A stretch of 7,245 nucleotides of DNA from Methanobacterium sp. (GTDB taxonomy: Archaea > Methanobacteriota > Methanobacteria > Methanobacteriales > Methanobacteriaceae). The translations under genes and the position numbers were made by a program. Under the pieces are notes generated by a model. That model saw only the letters and a list, made by a program, of their open reading frames with translations, ran no database searches and had not been told where the DNA came from. Positions 1 through 6,950 of the stretch are shown here, in pieces (within the stretch, counting starts at the first letter, position 1; each line of letters opens with the position of its first letter). The DNA lies in contig PMNN01000064.1 in the NCBI GenBank assembly GCA_003161815.1, positions 1-7,245 on the forward strand. The letters are read 5' to 3'.

Positions 1-1569
1 ATAGGATTTTCTAGAATTATCAGTTTAGGAAATAAAGCAGGGGTTAATGAAGATGATTGTCTTGAAAACTTTATGGAAGATGAAAATACTGGAGTTATAA
101 CCGCATATCTGGAGGGTATAGTTGATGGTCCTGGTTTTATAGAAGCAGGTAGGAAAGCATCTAAGAAAAAACCTGTCGTTATCATAAAATCTGGTAGAAC
201 ATCTAAAGGATCTGAAGCAGTCTCATCTCATACGGGCACAATCGCAGGTTCTGACTCTGCATATGAAGCTGCATTCAGTCAAAGTGGAATTATACGGGCA
301 ACTTCTCTTGAGGAAATGATGGATTATAGTAGAGCTTTAGCTTTATTTCCCTATCCGAAAGGAAATAAAATAGCTATAATCACAAATGCCGGTGGACCTG
401 CTATTATGACCACAGACGCTGCAATAAAAGTTGGCCTTGAACTTGCTAAACTAACATCTAAAACTAAAGAAAAGTTAAAAGAAGGATTACCTGAAACTGC
501 AAATATTAAAAATCCGGTAGATGTATTAGGTGATGCAAGTCCAGATAGATTTGCATTTGCACTTGAAACTGTTTTAAAGGATCCTAATGTGGATGGAATA
601 ATTTATTTAGTAACACCTCAATCTGTTACTGATCCCAGCGGGACTGCTAACGTTGCAATTAAACACGCCACTAAATCTGAAAAACCAATTCTCTGCAGTT
701 TTTTTGGAGGAACACGTTGTGGAGATGCTGAAAGAATTCTCGCTGATAACAAGGTTCCAACTTATCTTTATCCTAAAAGAGCTGTTAAAAGTATGAAAAC
801 ATTATATGATTATACTATTATTAAAAATCGAAAATATCGGGAACCTCCCATATTTAATGTTGATAAAGATGCTGTTCGAACAATAATTGAAGATGCGAAG
901 AAAAACAGTATTTATACCCTGGGTCTTGAATCATTTGATCTACTGAAAGCTTATGGAATTCCAACAGTAGGTACTGCACTTACAAAAACCGTTGAAGAGA
1001 CTATAGAATCTGCTGAAGAAATTGGATATCCATTAGTAATGAAAATAATCTCTCCACAAATTTCACATAAATCTGATGTTGGTGGAATCAAACTCAACTT
1101 AAATGATGCAGAGGAGGTTAAAGCAGCTTATGAAGATATGATGGAAAAAATACCTCTAAAAGAACCTGAAGCACGTCTTGAGGGTGTTCAATTACAAAAA
1201 ATGTTGTCTGGAGGTATGGAAGTGATCATTGGTATGGTTCAAGATCCTACTTTCGGTCCTATGTTAATGTTTGGACTTGGTGGTATATATGTTGAAATAT
1301 TAAAAGATGTTAAATTCGCAATTGCACCAGTACATGAAATCGAAGCAAATGATATGATAACTGGAATTAAAACTCATGAGCTTCTTGAAGGAATAAGAGG
1401 ATATAAAGCAAAGGATATTGAATCTATTACAGATATAATATTAAGAATTTCACAACTTGTCATTGACTTCCCAGAGATCAATGAGTTTGAAATCAACCCA
1501 TTAATGGTTTTTGATGAAGGAGAAGGAGCATTAGCAGTTGATATGAGATTGATGTTGAAGAAAAATTAA
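1..1569 (+). CDS. Acetate/acyl-CoA ligase (ADP-forming), fused alpha-beta, 5' partial
   Basis: The family makes ATP from an acyl-CoA (acyl-CoA + ADP + Pi giving acid + CoA + ATP) in the cytoplasm, or runs in reverse to activate acetate. The frame is open to base 1, so the N-terminal CoA-binding domain and the true start lie outside; an internal ATG at 73 is not the start. About 522 residues are visible, against roughly 690-700 for the fused family. The opening residues and the following '[14 protein letters not shown]' belong to the succinyl-CoA-ligase-like domain. The catalytic phospho-histidine is in '[11 protein letters not shown]' (His codon 229-231). A C-terminal ATP-grasp domain begins near base 920 and carries the second relay histidine in '[14 protein letters not shown]' (His codon 1066-1068), then glycine-rich '[11 protein letters not shown]' and 'EFEINPLMV' near the end. 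Both histidines argue for an active ligase rather than a degenerate acetyltransferase relative. Substrate (acetate, aryl or branched acids) cannot be told. A T8 tract follows the stop. Confidence 0.93.
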   Translation: MGFSRIISLGNKAGVNEDDCLENFMEDENTGVITAYLEGIVDGPGFIEAGRKASKKKPVVIIKSGRTSKGSEAVSSHTGTIAGSDSAYEAAFSQSGIIRATSLEEMMDYSRALALFPYPKGNKIAIITNAGGPAIMTTDAAIKVGLELAKLTSKTKEKLKEGLPETANIKNPVDVLGDASPDRFAFALETVLKDPNVDGIIYLVTPQSVTDPSGTANVAIKHATKSEKPILCSFFGGTRCGDAERILADNKVPTYLYPKRAVKSMKTLYDYTIIKNRKYREPPIFNVDKDAVRTIIEDAKKNSIYTLGLESFDLLKAYGIPTVGTALTKTVEETIESAEEIGYPLVMKIISPQISHKSDVGGIKLNLNDAEEVKAAYEDMMEKIPLKEPEARLEGVQLQKMLSGGMEVIIGMVQDPTFGPMLMFGLGGIYVEILKDVKFAIAPVHEIEANDMITGIKTHELLEGIRGYKAKDIESITDIILRISQLVIDFPEINEFEINPLMVFDEGEGALAVDMRLMLKKN

Positions 1570-1616
1570 TACCCTCAAATATCTTCCATAATTTCTAAAT
1601 ATATTGTATTATTATA

Positions 1617-1624
1617 TTTTTTTT
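1617..1624 (+). terminator. Oligo-T transcription end after the acyl-CoA ligase
   Basis: A run of eight T lies about 48 bases after the ligase stop, inside a T-rich stretch without an obvious hairpin. Archaeal RNA polymerase terminates at such U-tracts, so this probably separates the ligase from the following MFS gene. No experimental support. Confidence 0.45.
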
Positions 1625-1677
1625 ATTTAGGATGGTAAGTTAAGTCAATTTAGTTGGAATTTAATAGTAAATTCTGT

Positions 1678-3096
1678 ATGATGGGGGATTTTAGAATACT
1701 TTCTGATGAAATAAAAGCTAAACGACTTAGGAACTCTGCACTGTTAATAGTTGCTATGGGATCTTTTTTAATACCCTTCATGGGCTCCTCACTCAGCTTG
1801 GCGCTACCATTAATCCAGAAAGATCTAAATGTTAACATAATCCTCCTAGGATGGATACCCACGGTATTTGTCTTAGCCAATGCTGCTTTTCTTTTACCTT
1901 TCGGTAGACTGGCAGATATACATGGCAGAAAAAAAATTTTCACTTATGGAGTTGTTATATACACTGCTGCATCCCTTTTTGCAGCTCTCTCACCAACAGG
2001 TATCATTTTAATAATAGGGAGCTTCTTGCAGGGTTTGGGATGCTCATTGATCTTCGCCACTGGAGTGGCTATATTAAGTTCGGTTTATCCCCCAAATCAT
2101 AGGGGAGAAGCACTGGGATTTTTTGTAACCAGCGTATATGTGGGACTTTTCCTGGGACCAATACTTGGAGGTTTTCTAGCCCAAAACCTGGGATGGAGAA
2201 GCATATTCCTTTTCAATGTACCATTCGGATTATTCCTATTGAGTCTAATTCTATGGAGACTTAAAGGAGAATGGTTTGGTTCTAAAGATGGAATCTTTGA
2301 CCTTAAAGGTTCAATCATTTATATCCCATCTTTAATAGCAATACTGTATGGTTTTTCCACACTTCAAAGCAACTTAGGACGATTAATATTCATAATAGGC
2401 ATACTTGGTGTTCTCCTTTTTATAATATATGAGATGAGGTCTTCAAATCCTATTTTAAAACTGAAAGATTTTATGAGTAGAGCATCCTCCTTCTCAGCCT
2501 TGGCATTACTTTTAATGAATATTTCTACCACAGCGTTATGGACTCTTTTAAGTCTCTACTTACAGGATTTATTATCATTAGGACCTCAAATAACAGCGTT
2601 GATTCTTTCCGTGGAACCTTTAATGGTGGCATTGATTTCTCCTCCTGTAGGCCATCTCTCAGACCGCATGGATAATAGAATCTTCTCAGCTATGGGAATG
2701 GCTGTAACTACTATAGGACTCCTAATTCTCTCTACATTAAATCTAACCACTGGTTTATGGATAATAATTACAGGTTTGATTTTAATAGGAGTGGGGCTAG
2801 CCTTATTCGCACCACCCACCACTAACATATTTATGAGTAGTATAAAAAGTGAAAATTATGGAATAGCTTCTGCAACCCTTTCAACAATGATTTACGCTGG
2901 ACAAACATTCAGTCTGGGAATATTACTCTTTATATTCATCAGATATCTCGGAAATGTCCAGATAACAGCCGCTGGATTCCCTCAATTTCTCTTGAGTTTA
3001 AAAACAGCTTTCATAATTTTTGCGGTTCTAAGTGGATTAGGAATAGTGATTTCCCTAATGATGGGTAAACAAGTTAATAATCAAAAATCAAACTAA
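1678..3096 (+). CDS. MFS transporter, DHA2-like (probably 14 helices)
   Basis: Predicted proton-coupled exporter of the major facilitator superfamily in the cytoplasmic membrane; substrate unknown. The frame extends to a TTG at 1654, but there is no good ribosome site there. ATG codons at 1678 and 1681 fit better, leaving a short charged tail before helix 1; 1678 is chosen and remains uncertain. Numbering from the TTG, helix 1 holds 'PFMGSSLSLALPLI' (an archaeal/bacterial DHA2 variant without the TM1 Asp). Motif A is 'GRLADIHGRKK' (84-94) between TM2 and TM3, and motif C is 'GLFLGPILGGF' (164-174) in TM5. The length (about 472 residues) and the hydrophobic spacing fit the 14-TM drug/proton antiporter class rather than 12-TM. 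In motif B the usual Arg is Ser ('IIGSFLQGLG', Ser123). A T8 tract follows closely. The second MFS (4347-5714) is of the same broad class but clearly different in sequence. Confidence 0.9.
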   Translation: MMGDFRILSDEIKAKRLRNSALLIVAMGSFLIPFMGSSLSLALPLIQKDLNVNIILLGWIPTVFVLANAAFLLPFGRLADIHGRKKIFTYGVVIYTAASLFAALSPTGIILIIGSFLQGLGCSLIFATGVAILSSVYPPNHRGEALGFFVTSVYVGLFLGPILGGFLAQNLGWRSIFLFNVPFGLFLLSLILWRLKGEWFGSKDGIFDLKGSIIYIPSLIAILYGFSTLQSNLGRLIFIIGILGVLLFIIYEMRSSNPILKLKDFMSRASSFSALALLLMNISTTALWTLLSLYLQDLLSLGPQITALILSVEPLMVALISPPVGHLSDRMDNRIFSAMGMAVTTIGLLILSTLNLTTGLWIIITGLILIGVGLALFAPPTTNIFMSSIKSENYGIASATLSTMIYAGQTFSLGILLFIFIRYLGNVQITAAGFPQFLLSLKTAFIIFAVLSGLGIVISLMMGKQVNNQKSN

Positions 3097-3099
3097 TTA

Positions 3100-3107
3100 T
3101 TTTTTTT
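3100..3107 (+). terminator. Oligo-T transcription end after first MFS gene
   Basis: Eight consecutive T residues start four bases after the TAA stop of the MFS gene, with no clear hairpin before them. This fits archaeal U-tract termination and suggests the downstream ATP-cone gene has its own promoter. Confidence 0.45.
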
Positions 3108-3218
3108 GAATTAAAAAATTGCATATTTTAAATGAATTTGAATCAATATTTTAACTATCATTAAAAAAAAAATACAAGTAGGGTGAGAAAGGATGTTTAG
3201 AGTTCGCTAGGTGTCATT

Positions 3219-3233
3219 AAAAATATTTAATAT
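3219..3233 (+). promoter_or_regulatory. Candidate archaeal TATA box with purine-rich BRE for the ATP-cone gene
   Basis: A-rich bases run into 'TATTTAATAT' (TATA-like core about 3224-3233), an arrangement resembling BRE plus TATA. Transcription would start about 25 bases downstream (around 3257), giving a leader of about 40 bases that includes the ribosome site at 3283-3290. The whole 3097-3296 gap is very AT-rich, so chance matches are easy. The rest of the gap contains nothing else I can support. Confidence 0.35.
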
Positions 3234-3282
3234 GTAAAAAAAAGAAGTTAATAATAATAATTCAGAAGAAAAATTTTATTTT

Positions 3283-3290
3283 AAGGAAGG
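3283..3290 (+). promoter_or_regulatory. Shine-Dalgarno site of the ATP-cone gene
   Basis: 'AAGGAAGG' ends six bases before the ATG at 3297. It is the clearest ribosome binding site in the window and fixes the start of the ATP-cone protein. Confidence 0.7.
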
Positions 3291-3296
3291 ATTTTA

Positions 3297-3572
3297 ATGA
3301 CAGACGTTAGAAAAAGAAGCGGAAAAAAAGAACCATTTGATTCATACAAAATTAGAAGATCCATCCAAAAAGCGGGTATAGATGCAGGCTATACATTAGA
3401 TGATATAGCAGAATTGGTTGATGAGGTCACCAACAAAATAGCAGAGATAGCTGAACAAAAAAATGAAATCAATACCGATGCCATCCGAGACAATGTGCTC
3501 AATCAACTTGATAAGATGCAATCTGCCATTGCAGAATCTTGGAGAAAATTTGATAGAAAATATAAACCCTAA
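3297..3572 (+). CDS. Stand-alone ATP-cone domain protein
   Basis: This 91-residue cytoplasmic protein is almost entirely one ATP-cone domain, the ATP/dATP-sensing fold found at the N-terminus of ribonucleotide reductases (NrdA, NrdD) and in the repressor NrdR. The signature is 'VRKRSGKKEPFDSYKIRRSI' (residues 4-23), followed by helices and 'AIAESWRKFDRKYKP' at the end. There is no catalytic reductase domain, no glycyl-radical motif, and no zinc-finger Cys pairs as in NrdR. The start is set by a strong ribosome site six bases upstream. It is flanked by oligo-T tracts, so it is probably monocistronic. It may act as a free nucleotide sensor or allosteric subunit, but its partner is not visible here. 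No reductase gene is adjacent. The domain call is strong and the role unknown. Confidence 0.88.
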   Translation: MTDVRKRSGKKEPFDSYKIRRSIQKAGIDAGYTLDDIAELVDEVTNKIAEIAEQKNEINTDAIRDNVLNQLDKMQSAIAESWRKFDRKYKP

Positions 3573-3642
3573 AAAAAAGTTTAAAATGAGGAAACAAATA
3601 AATTTTATTTTATTTTTAAGATCATTTACTGGCATTAAAATA

Positions 3643-3653
3643 TTTTTTTTTTT
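3643..3653 (+). terminator. Oligo-T tract ending the ATP-cone transcript
   Basis: Eleven consecutive T residues lie about 70 bases after the ATP-cone stop. A second T8 run sits at 3714-3721, just before the stop of the convergent membrane-protein gene. Both read as T on the plus strand, so they would serve the ATP-cone transcript. The 3573-3724 gap holds no gene I can support. Confidence 0.45.
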
Positions 3654-3724
3654 AATCCGAACAATTAACTTAATAATTCATTGAAGGAAACCTCGATCAT
3701 TTTAAAATAAAACTTTTTTTTAAC

Positions 3725-4216
3725 TTAAACTATATTGTGAGCGTTCTTCTTTTCATTAGTATATCTCATATAAACGTAAAAATTCCTCGAAATCATAGTT
3801 GTCACACTAATCACCAGAAACGCTGATAAGAGAAAGTTAGGATCCCATCCCCACTGGTCGAAAGTGTTCTGACCATAAAACTTCGCTAATACAATAAAGA
3901 TCCATATACCCATTGATAAAAATGAACCTCTCGTAAGTAATGACCCATCATCTGCAATTTTAATCTTAATATGATGTCCAATTGCCACCCCTAATAGTAA
4001 ACCAATAAATCCTGCGCCTAATAATAATGGGTAGTTTGAAGTATCAGGAGTTTCGAGGTTGACGAAGAGAATGGTTACAAATAGCATAAAGAACATTACA
4101 ATCATTGTACGCCATAATCTAAACTTACGTTCACGGAATTGTGATAATAGTAGTATTAGAATGACTATAATAACTATTAGACTACTTAAGCCTATATTAG
4201 TGCCCATGATATCCAT
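3725..4216 (-). CDS. Small integral membrane protein, CcdC/DUF1453-like
   Basis: A 163-residue protein with about five predicted membrane helices: residues 8-26, 37-54, 62-82, 99-114 and 125-146. A basic loop 'RERKFRLWR' (28-36) follows TM1. TM3 is glycine-rich with small residues spaced for tight helix packing (G67, G69, G72, G76, G80). A polar loop then reads 'KIADDGSLLTRGSF' (86-99). This pattern of basic loop, Gly-rich helix, 'DG..L.RGSF' loop and helix resembles the CcdC/DUF1453 family, named from a Bacillus protein linked to cytochrome c biogenesis. The family match is from memory and tentative, and no c-type cytochrome gene is nearby. The start at 4216 is preferred because GAGGT (complement of 4228-4232) lies 11 bases upstream; a second Met codon (residue 4) would leave it too far away. 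It is divergent from the second MFS gene and convergent with the ATP-cone gene. Confidence 0.72.
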   Translation of the reverse strand: MDIMGTNIGLSSLIVIIVILILLLSQFRERKFRLWRTMIVMFFMLFVTILFVNLETPDTSNYPLLLGAGFIGLLLGVAIGHHIKIKIADDGSLLTRGSFLSMGIWIFIVLAKFYGQNTFDQWGWDPNFLLSAFLVISVTTMISRNFYVYMRYTNEKKNAHNIV

Positions 4217-4264
4217 TTTAATTCTTAACCTCGAATATAATTTTTTAATTTATTTTTGAATGTA

Positions 4265-4276
4265 TTTTTATAATAT
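4265..4276. promoter_or_regulatory. AT-rich divergent promoter region with a TATA-like core
   Basis: The 4217-4346 gap separates divergent genes and must contain promoters for both. 'TTTTTATAATAT' reads as a TATA-like box on either strand: about 50 bases before the membrane-protein ATG, and about 35 bases before the possible ATG at 4311 of the MFS gene. A second candidate for the MFS gene is 'AAATTTATTT' at 4316-4325, about 26 bases before the ATG at 4347. The gap is so AT-rich that these are suggestions only. Confidence 0.3.
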
Positions 4277-4346
4277 TGAGTTTAATTTTATTCAGTTAAT
4301 TAAATTAACTATGATAAATTTATTTAAGAATTGGGTTTATGATAGG

Positions 4347-5714
4347 ATGGATGATAATAATAGGAATCAGGTTCTCTTGGTTCTCTTTATCGGGGTGCTT
4401 ATGGGTGCAATTGACATTGCCATTGTAGGACCAGCCTTACCTGCCATCAGAAGTTATTTCAATGTTGATAACCGAAACTTGGTGTGGATTTACACTATTT
4501 ATGTTCTTTTTTTTATGATTGGCACACCATTTATGGCTAAACTCTCCGATAGACGAGGTAGAAGAGTCATATATCTCTTAGATGTAGGTTTATTCGGTTT
4601 AGGATCATTTATAACCGCATCTTCACCCTCACTAAATGTTCTACTTATAGGTAGAGCTATACAGGGTTTAGGTGCTGGTGGAATATTCCCCATAGCCAGC
4701 GCCTTCATTGGTGACACTTTCCCACTGGAAAAACGAGGAAGTGCATTAGGAATTATAGGGGCAGTTTTTGGTGTATCATATCTTATCGGACCATTATTAG
4801 GTGGTTTACTCATAGGTTACGGTTGGCAGTGGTTATTTGTAGTGAATATACCTGTAGCGGTATTAGTGATCATATTAGGTCTTAAATTTTTACCGAAGGC
4901 AAATAATAAACTGGTAAATCATTTTGATTGGAAGGGTATGCTCTTATTGGGTGTGTCAGTTACATCCCTTGCTTATGGTATAAATCAAATTAATATTCAG
5001 AATTTTTACTTTAGCCTCGAGTCAACTAAGGTTTGGCCATTCCTTTTAATCTTTATTTTATCCCTATTATTATTCTGGGTGATTGAAAAGAATGCAAATG
5101 ACCCTATAATAAGTACTAGTTTCTTCACGAGTCGACAAATAAGTTTAACTAGTATAATATCTGTTTTCACAGGTTTAAATGAGGCTGGATTAGTATTTAT
5201 ACCTGCATTTGCCATTACAGCTTATGGTTTTAATAATTCAACAGCTAGTTTAATGCTGCTCCCCGTGGTGTTATCAATATCTATAGGAGCTCCTATTATT
5301 GGCAGAATCTTGGATAAGACAGGTTCTAAAGTATTAATGCTGATAGGGGGTTTAATGTTAGGAATGGGGTTATTGATTTTCGAATCATTCGGATACTACT
5401 TCAATTATTTTATATTGTCCGGAGTTCTCATAGGATTAGGGCTTTCTGCACTTTTAGGCGCACCGGTGCGTTATATAATGCTTAATGAAATAGATGAATC
5501 AGATCGTGCTTCAGGTCAGGGATTAATTAATATTAACACCAGTGCAGGTCAATTAATAGGTGGAACACTTATTGGAACAATTTTAGCATCCCTGGGTGCA
5601 GGAGTTAATGCTTATCAATCCGCATACTTTCTACTAGCTATTACTGCATTCATATTAACATTTATAGCATTAGGACTTAAAGGAAGAAGAGCAGAACTGG
5701 AAACAATGAAATAA
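4347..5714 (+). CDS. MFS transporter, DHA2-like drug/proton antiporter (14 helices)
   Basis: Predicted multidrug-type exporter of the cytoplasmic membrane; substrate unknown. The open frame reaches back to 4260, but the first 29 residues are AT-driven and unlike an MFS start. ATG 4347 (455 residues) begins 'MDDNNRNQ' right before helix 1, and ATG 4311 is the alternative; neither has a Shine-Dalgarno site. Numbering from 4260, TM1 carries 'GAIDIAIVGPALPAI' with the acidic residue Asp52 typical of DHA2 exporters. Motif A is 'AKLSDRRGRR' (93-102). Motif B is 'GRAIQGLGAGG' (131-141) with the conserved Arg132. Motif C is 'GVSYLIGPLLGG' (171-182), the antiporter signature. A second, weaker motif-A-like loop, 'GRILDKTGSK', marks the C-terminal half. 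All key residues are present, so the gene looks functional. The stop is followed by T-rich sequence shared with the convergent broken MFS gene. Confidence 0.92.
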   Translation: MDDNNRNQVLLVLFIGVLMGAIDIAIVGPALPAIRSYFNVDNRNLVWIYTIYVLFFMIGTPFMAKLSDRRGRRVIYLLDVGLFGLGSFITASSPSLNVLLIGRAIQGLGAGGIFPIASAFIGDTFPLEKRGSALGIIGAVFGVSYLIGPLLGGLLIGYGWQWLFVVNIPVAVLVIILGLKFLPKANNKLVNHFDWKGMLLLGVSVTSLAYGINQINIQNFYFSLESTKVWPFLLIFILSLLLFWVIEKNANDPIISTSFFTSRQISLTSIISVFTGLNEAGLVFIPAFAITAYGFNNSTASLMLLPVVLSISIGAPIIGRILDKTGSKVLMLIGGLMLGMGLLIFESFGYYFNYFILSGVLIGLGLSALLGAPVRYIMLNEIDESDRASGQGLININTSAGQLIGGTLIGTILASLGAGVNAYQSAYFLLAITAFILTFIALGLKGRRAELETMK

Positions 5715-5732
5715 TATAATGTTAGACTACTA

Positions 5733-5748
5733 TTTTTTAATTTTTTTT
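5733..5748 (+). terminator. T-rich transcription end between convergent MFS genes
   Basis: T6 (5733-5738) and T8 (5741-5748) runs follow the plus-strand MFS stop by about 20 bases. The second run overlaps the TAA of the minus-strand gene, which ends at 5747. This fits U-tract termination for the plus-strand transcript; no comparable T-run for the minus-strand transcript was seen. Confidence 0.4.
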
Positions 5749-6927
5749 AATCTTTAATTTTTAGCATTGTAATAAAAACTGGTATAGATAATAGTTGAAT
5801 CAAGACGGAGAAGATTACTAAATAAGTTATGCTGAAACCGTATAATACACCCATTAATACGCTTCCCAGGAACCATGAAACACCATAGATGGTGTTAAAT
5901 GCGCCGTAGGCTGAGCCGCGTCTTTCTACACTAGACATTATTGCAATTGATGATCGCATTATAGATTCCTGAGCTCCCATACTCACACCCCATATAATCA
6001 TCCCTAAAAACGCTAAATAAAATCCTCCCAAAAATACTAGAGGAGCGAAGAATGCTGATAATAACGCTGCTAGGATCATGATGGCTAAACCTATTTTATC
6101 GAATAATCTTCCAAAAATTAGAGCTGCAATGGCATCAACACCCATAGCCACCGCATAAAAGATGGGTATTAAAGCAGGGGAGACTATGCTTGTCTTCTGG
6201 AAGTGTTAAGTTATAAGGGCGAAGTCAGCAAACCCCGCGGCAATTAAAGCAGCAGCAATCACGTAAAGCCAGTATACCTTGTTAAATCCCTTCGCGTTTA
6301 TCTGAGGAGTGCTGGCTTCTAAATCATGAGGATGAGGATAGAGGAATCTGGAAATCAATAATATTATAATGGCTAATACTGCCGGTACCAATAGAAAGGC
6401 GAATCCTGTTTGATAGCTTCCATGTAAAAAAAGGATAAAAGCCACGATTAAAGGTCCCATTACAGCTCCAATTGATCCAATGCTTCATGTAATCCAAATC
6501 CAAAACCTTGACCAACTTGGCTGCAAGCGTGGGATAACATTACATCTCTTGAGGGTACTCTAATACCTTTACCTATTCATTCGGTGATGATTAATGCGGC
6601 TGCCACTTCCCAGCTTCCAGCTAATGCTAAAATTGGTACGGCTATTAGATTAATCAAGTACCCTATTATCGTTATAGTCCAGTAACTACGTGTGTGGTCG
6701 ATGATGTATCCTGAAAAAAATCTTATGGTATAACCTATTAACTCTCCGAATCCGCTTATAAATCCTACTGCGATTGCACTGGCACCTAGAATCGCTAAAT
6801 ATGGCCCAGTTATACTTCAAGCACCTTCGTGAGTCATGTCTGCTAAGAGGCTAACTATTCCCATTAGAATGATGAATTTAAGAGCATTATTGGCCATTAA
6901 TTCTTTAAAATATGAGATCATTCTCAT
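5747..6927 (-). pseudogene. Broken MFS transporter (12-helix type), three stops and one frameshift
   Basis: Repaired, this reads as one 393-residue MFS permease, a normal 12-helix length, starting at ATG 6927 ('MRMISYFKELMANNALKF'). Conserved-looking blocks follow in order: 'GIVSLLADMTHEGA' in TM1, 'SGYIIDHTRSYW' (motif-A-like loop), 'GKGIRVPSRDVMLSHA', 'GQGFGFGLHEALDQ', then 'IFGRLFDKIG' in the C-terminal half. The lesions are: TGA at 6817-6819 (codon 37, where Arg is expected before 'SITGPYLAILGA'); TGA at 6577-6579 (codon 117, Arg expected before 'IGKGIR'); loss of one base near 6470-6472 inside an expected 'DQIGA'; and TAA at 6206-6208, where an aromatic residue before 'HF' is expected. 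The last 405 bases (5747-6151) are clean. As written it cannot make a full transporter. Sequence error near a contig end is a serious alternative to true decay. It was probably an exporter; the substrate is unknown. Confidence 0.85.
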
Positions 6928-6950
6928 TAATCCCCATTCTTCACAATTAG

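Noticed and set aside
1650..1943. Minus-strand frame over the start of the first MFS gene, and similar ones at 2097-2318, 2586-2828, 4499-4813 and 5006-5215
   Set aside because: All are antisense shadows of clear MFS coding sequence with motifs A, B and C on the plus strand.
3097..3296. Possible small RNA or riboswitch in the intergenic gap
   Set aside because: It is very AT-rich, and I found no convincing stem-loop or known conserved RNA core by eye.
3396..3684. Minus-strand (3396-3635) and plus-strand (3463-3684) frames overlapping the ATP-cone gene end
   Set aside because: They are low-complexity Phe/Ile/Lys/Asn-rich translations of AT-rich DNA with no ribosome site; the ATP-cone frame explains the sequence.
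4059..4259. Plus-strand frame antisense to the small membrane protein
   Set aside because: It has no ribosome site and no motif; the minus-strand frame gives regular membrane helices and has a ribosome site.
6324..6515. Short minus-strand frame overlapping the MFS frameshift
   Set aside because: It is mostly an out-of-frame reading of the transporter; the conserved-looking residues are in the other two frames on either side of the lost base.
6206..6927. Alternative genetic code, with TGA read as an amino acid in the third MFS gene
   Set aside because: The expected residue at both TGA sites is Arg, which no known TGA reassignment or pyrrolysine/selenocysteine recoding would supply. There is also a frameshift and a TAA, and the intact genes in the window have no internal TGA.
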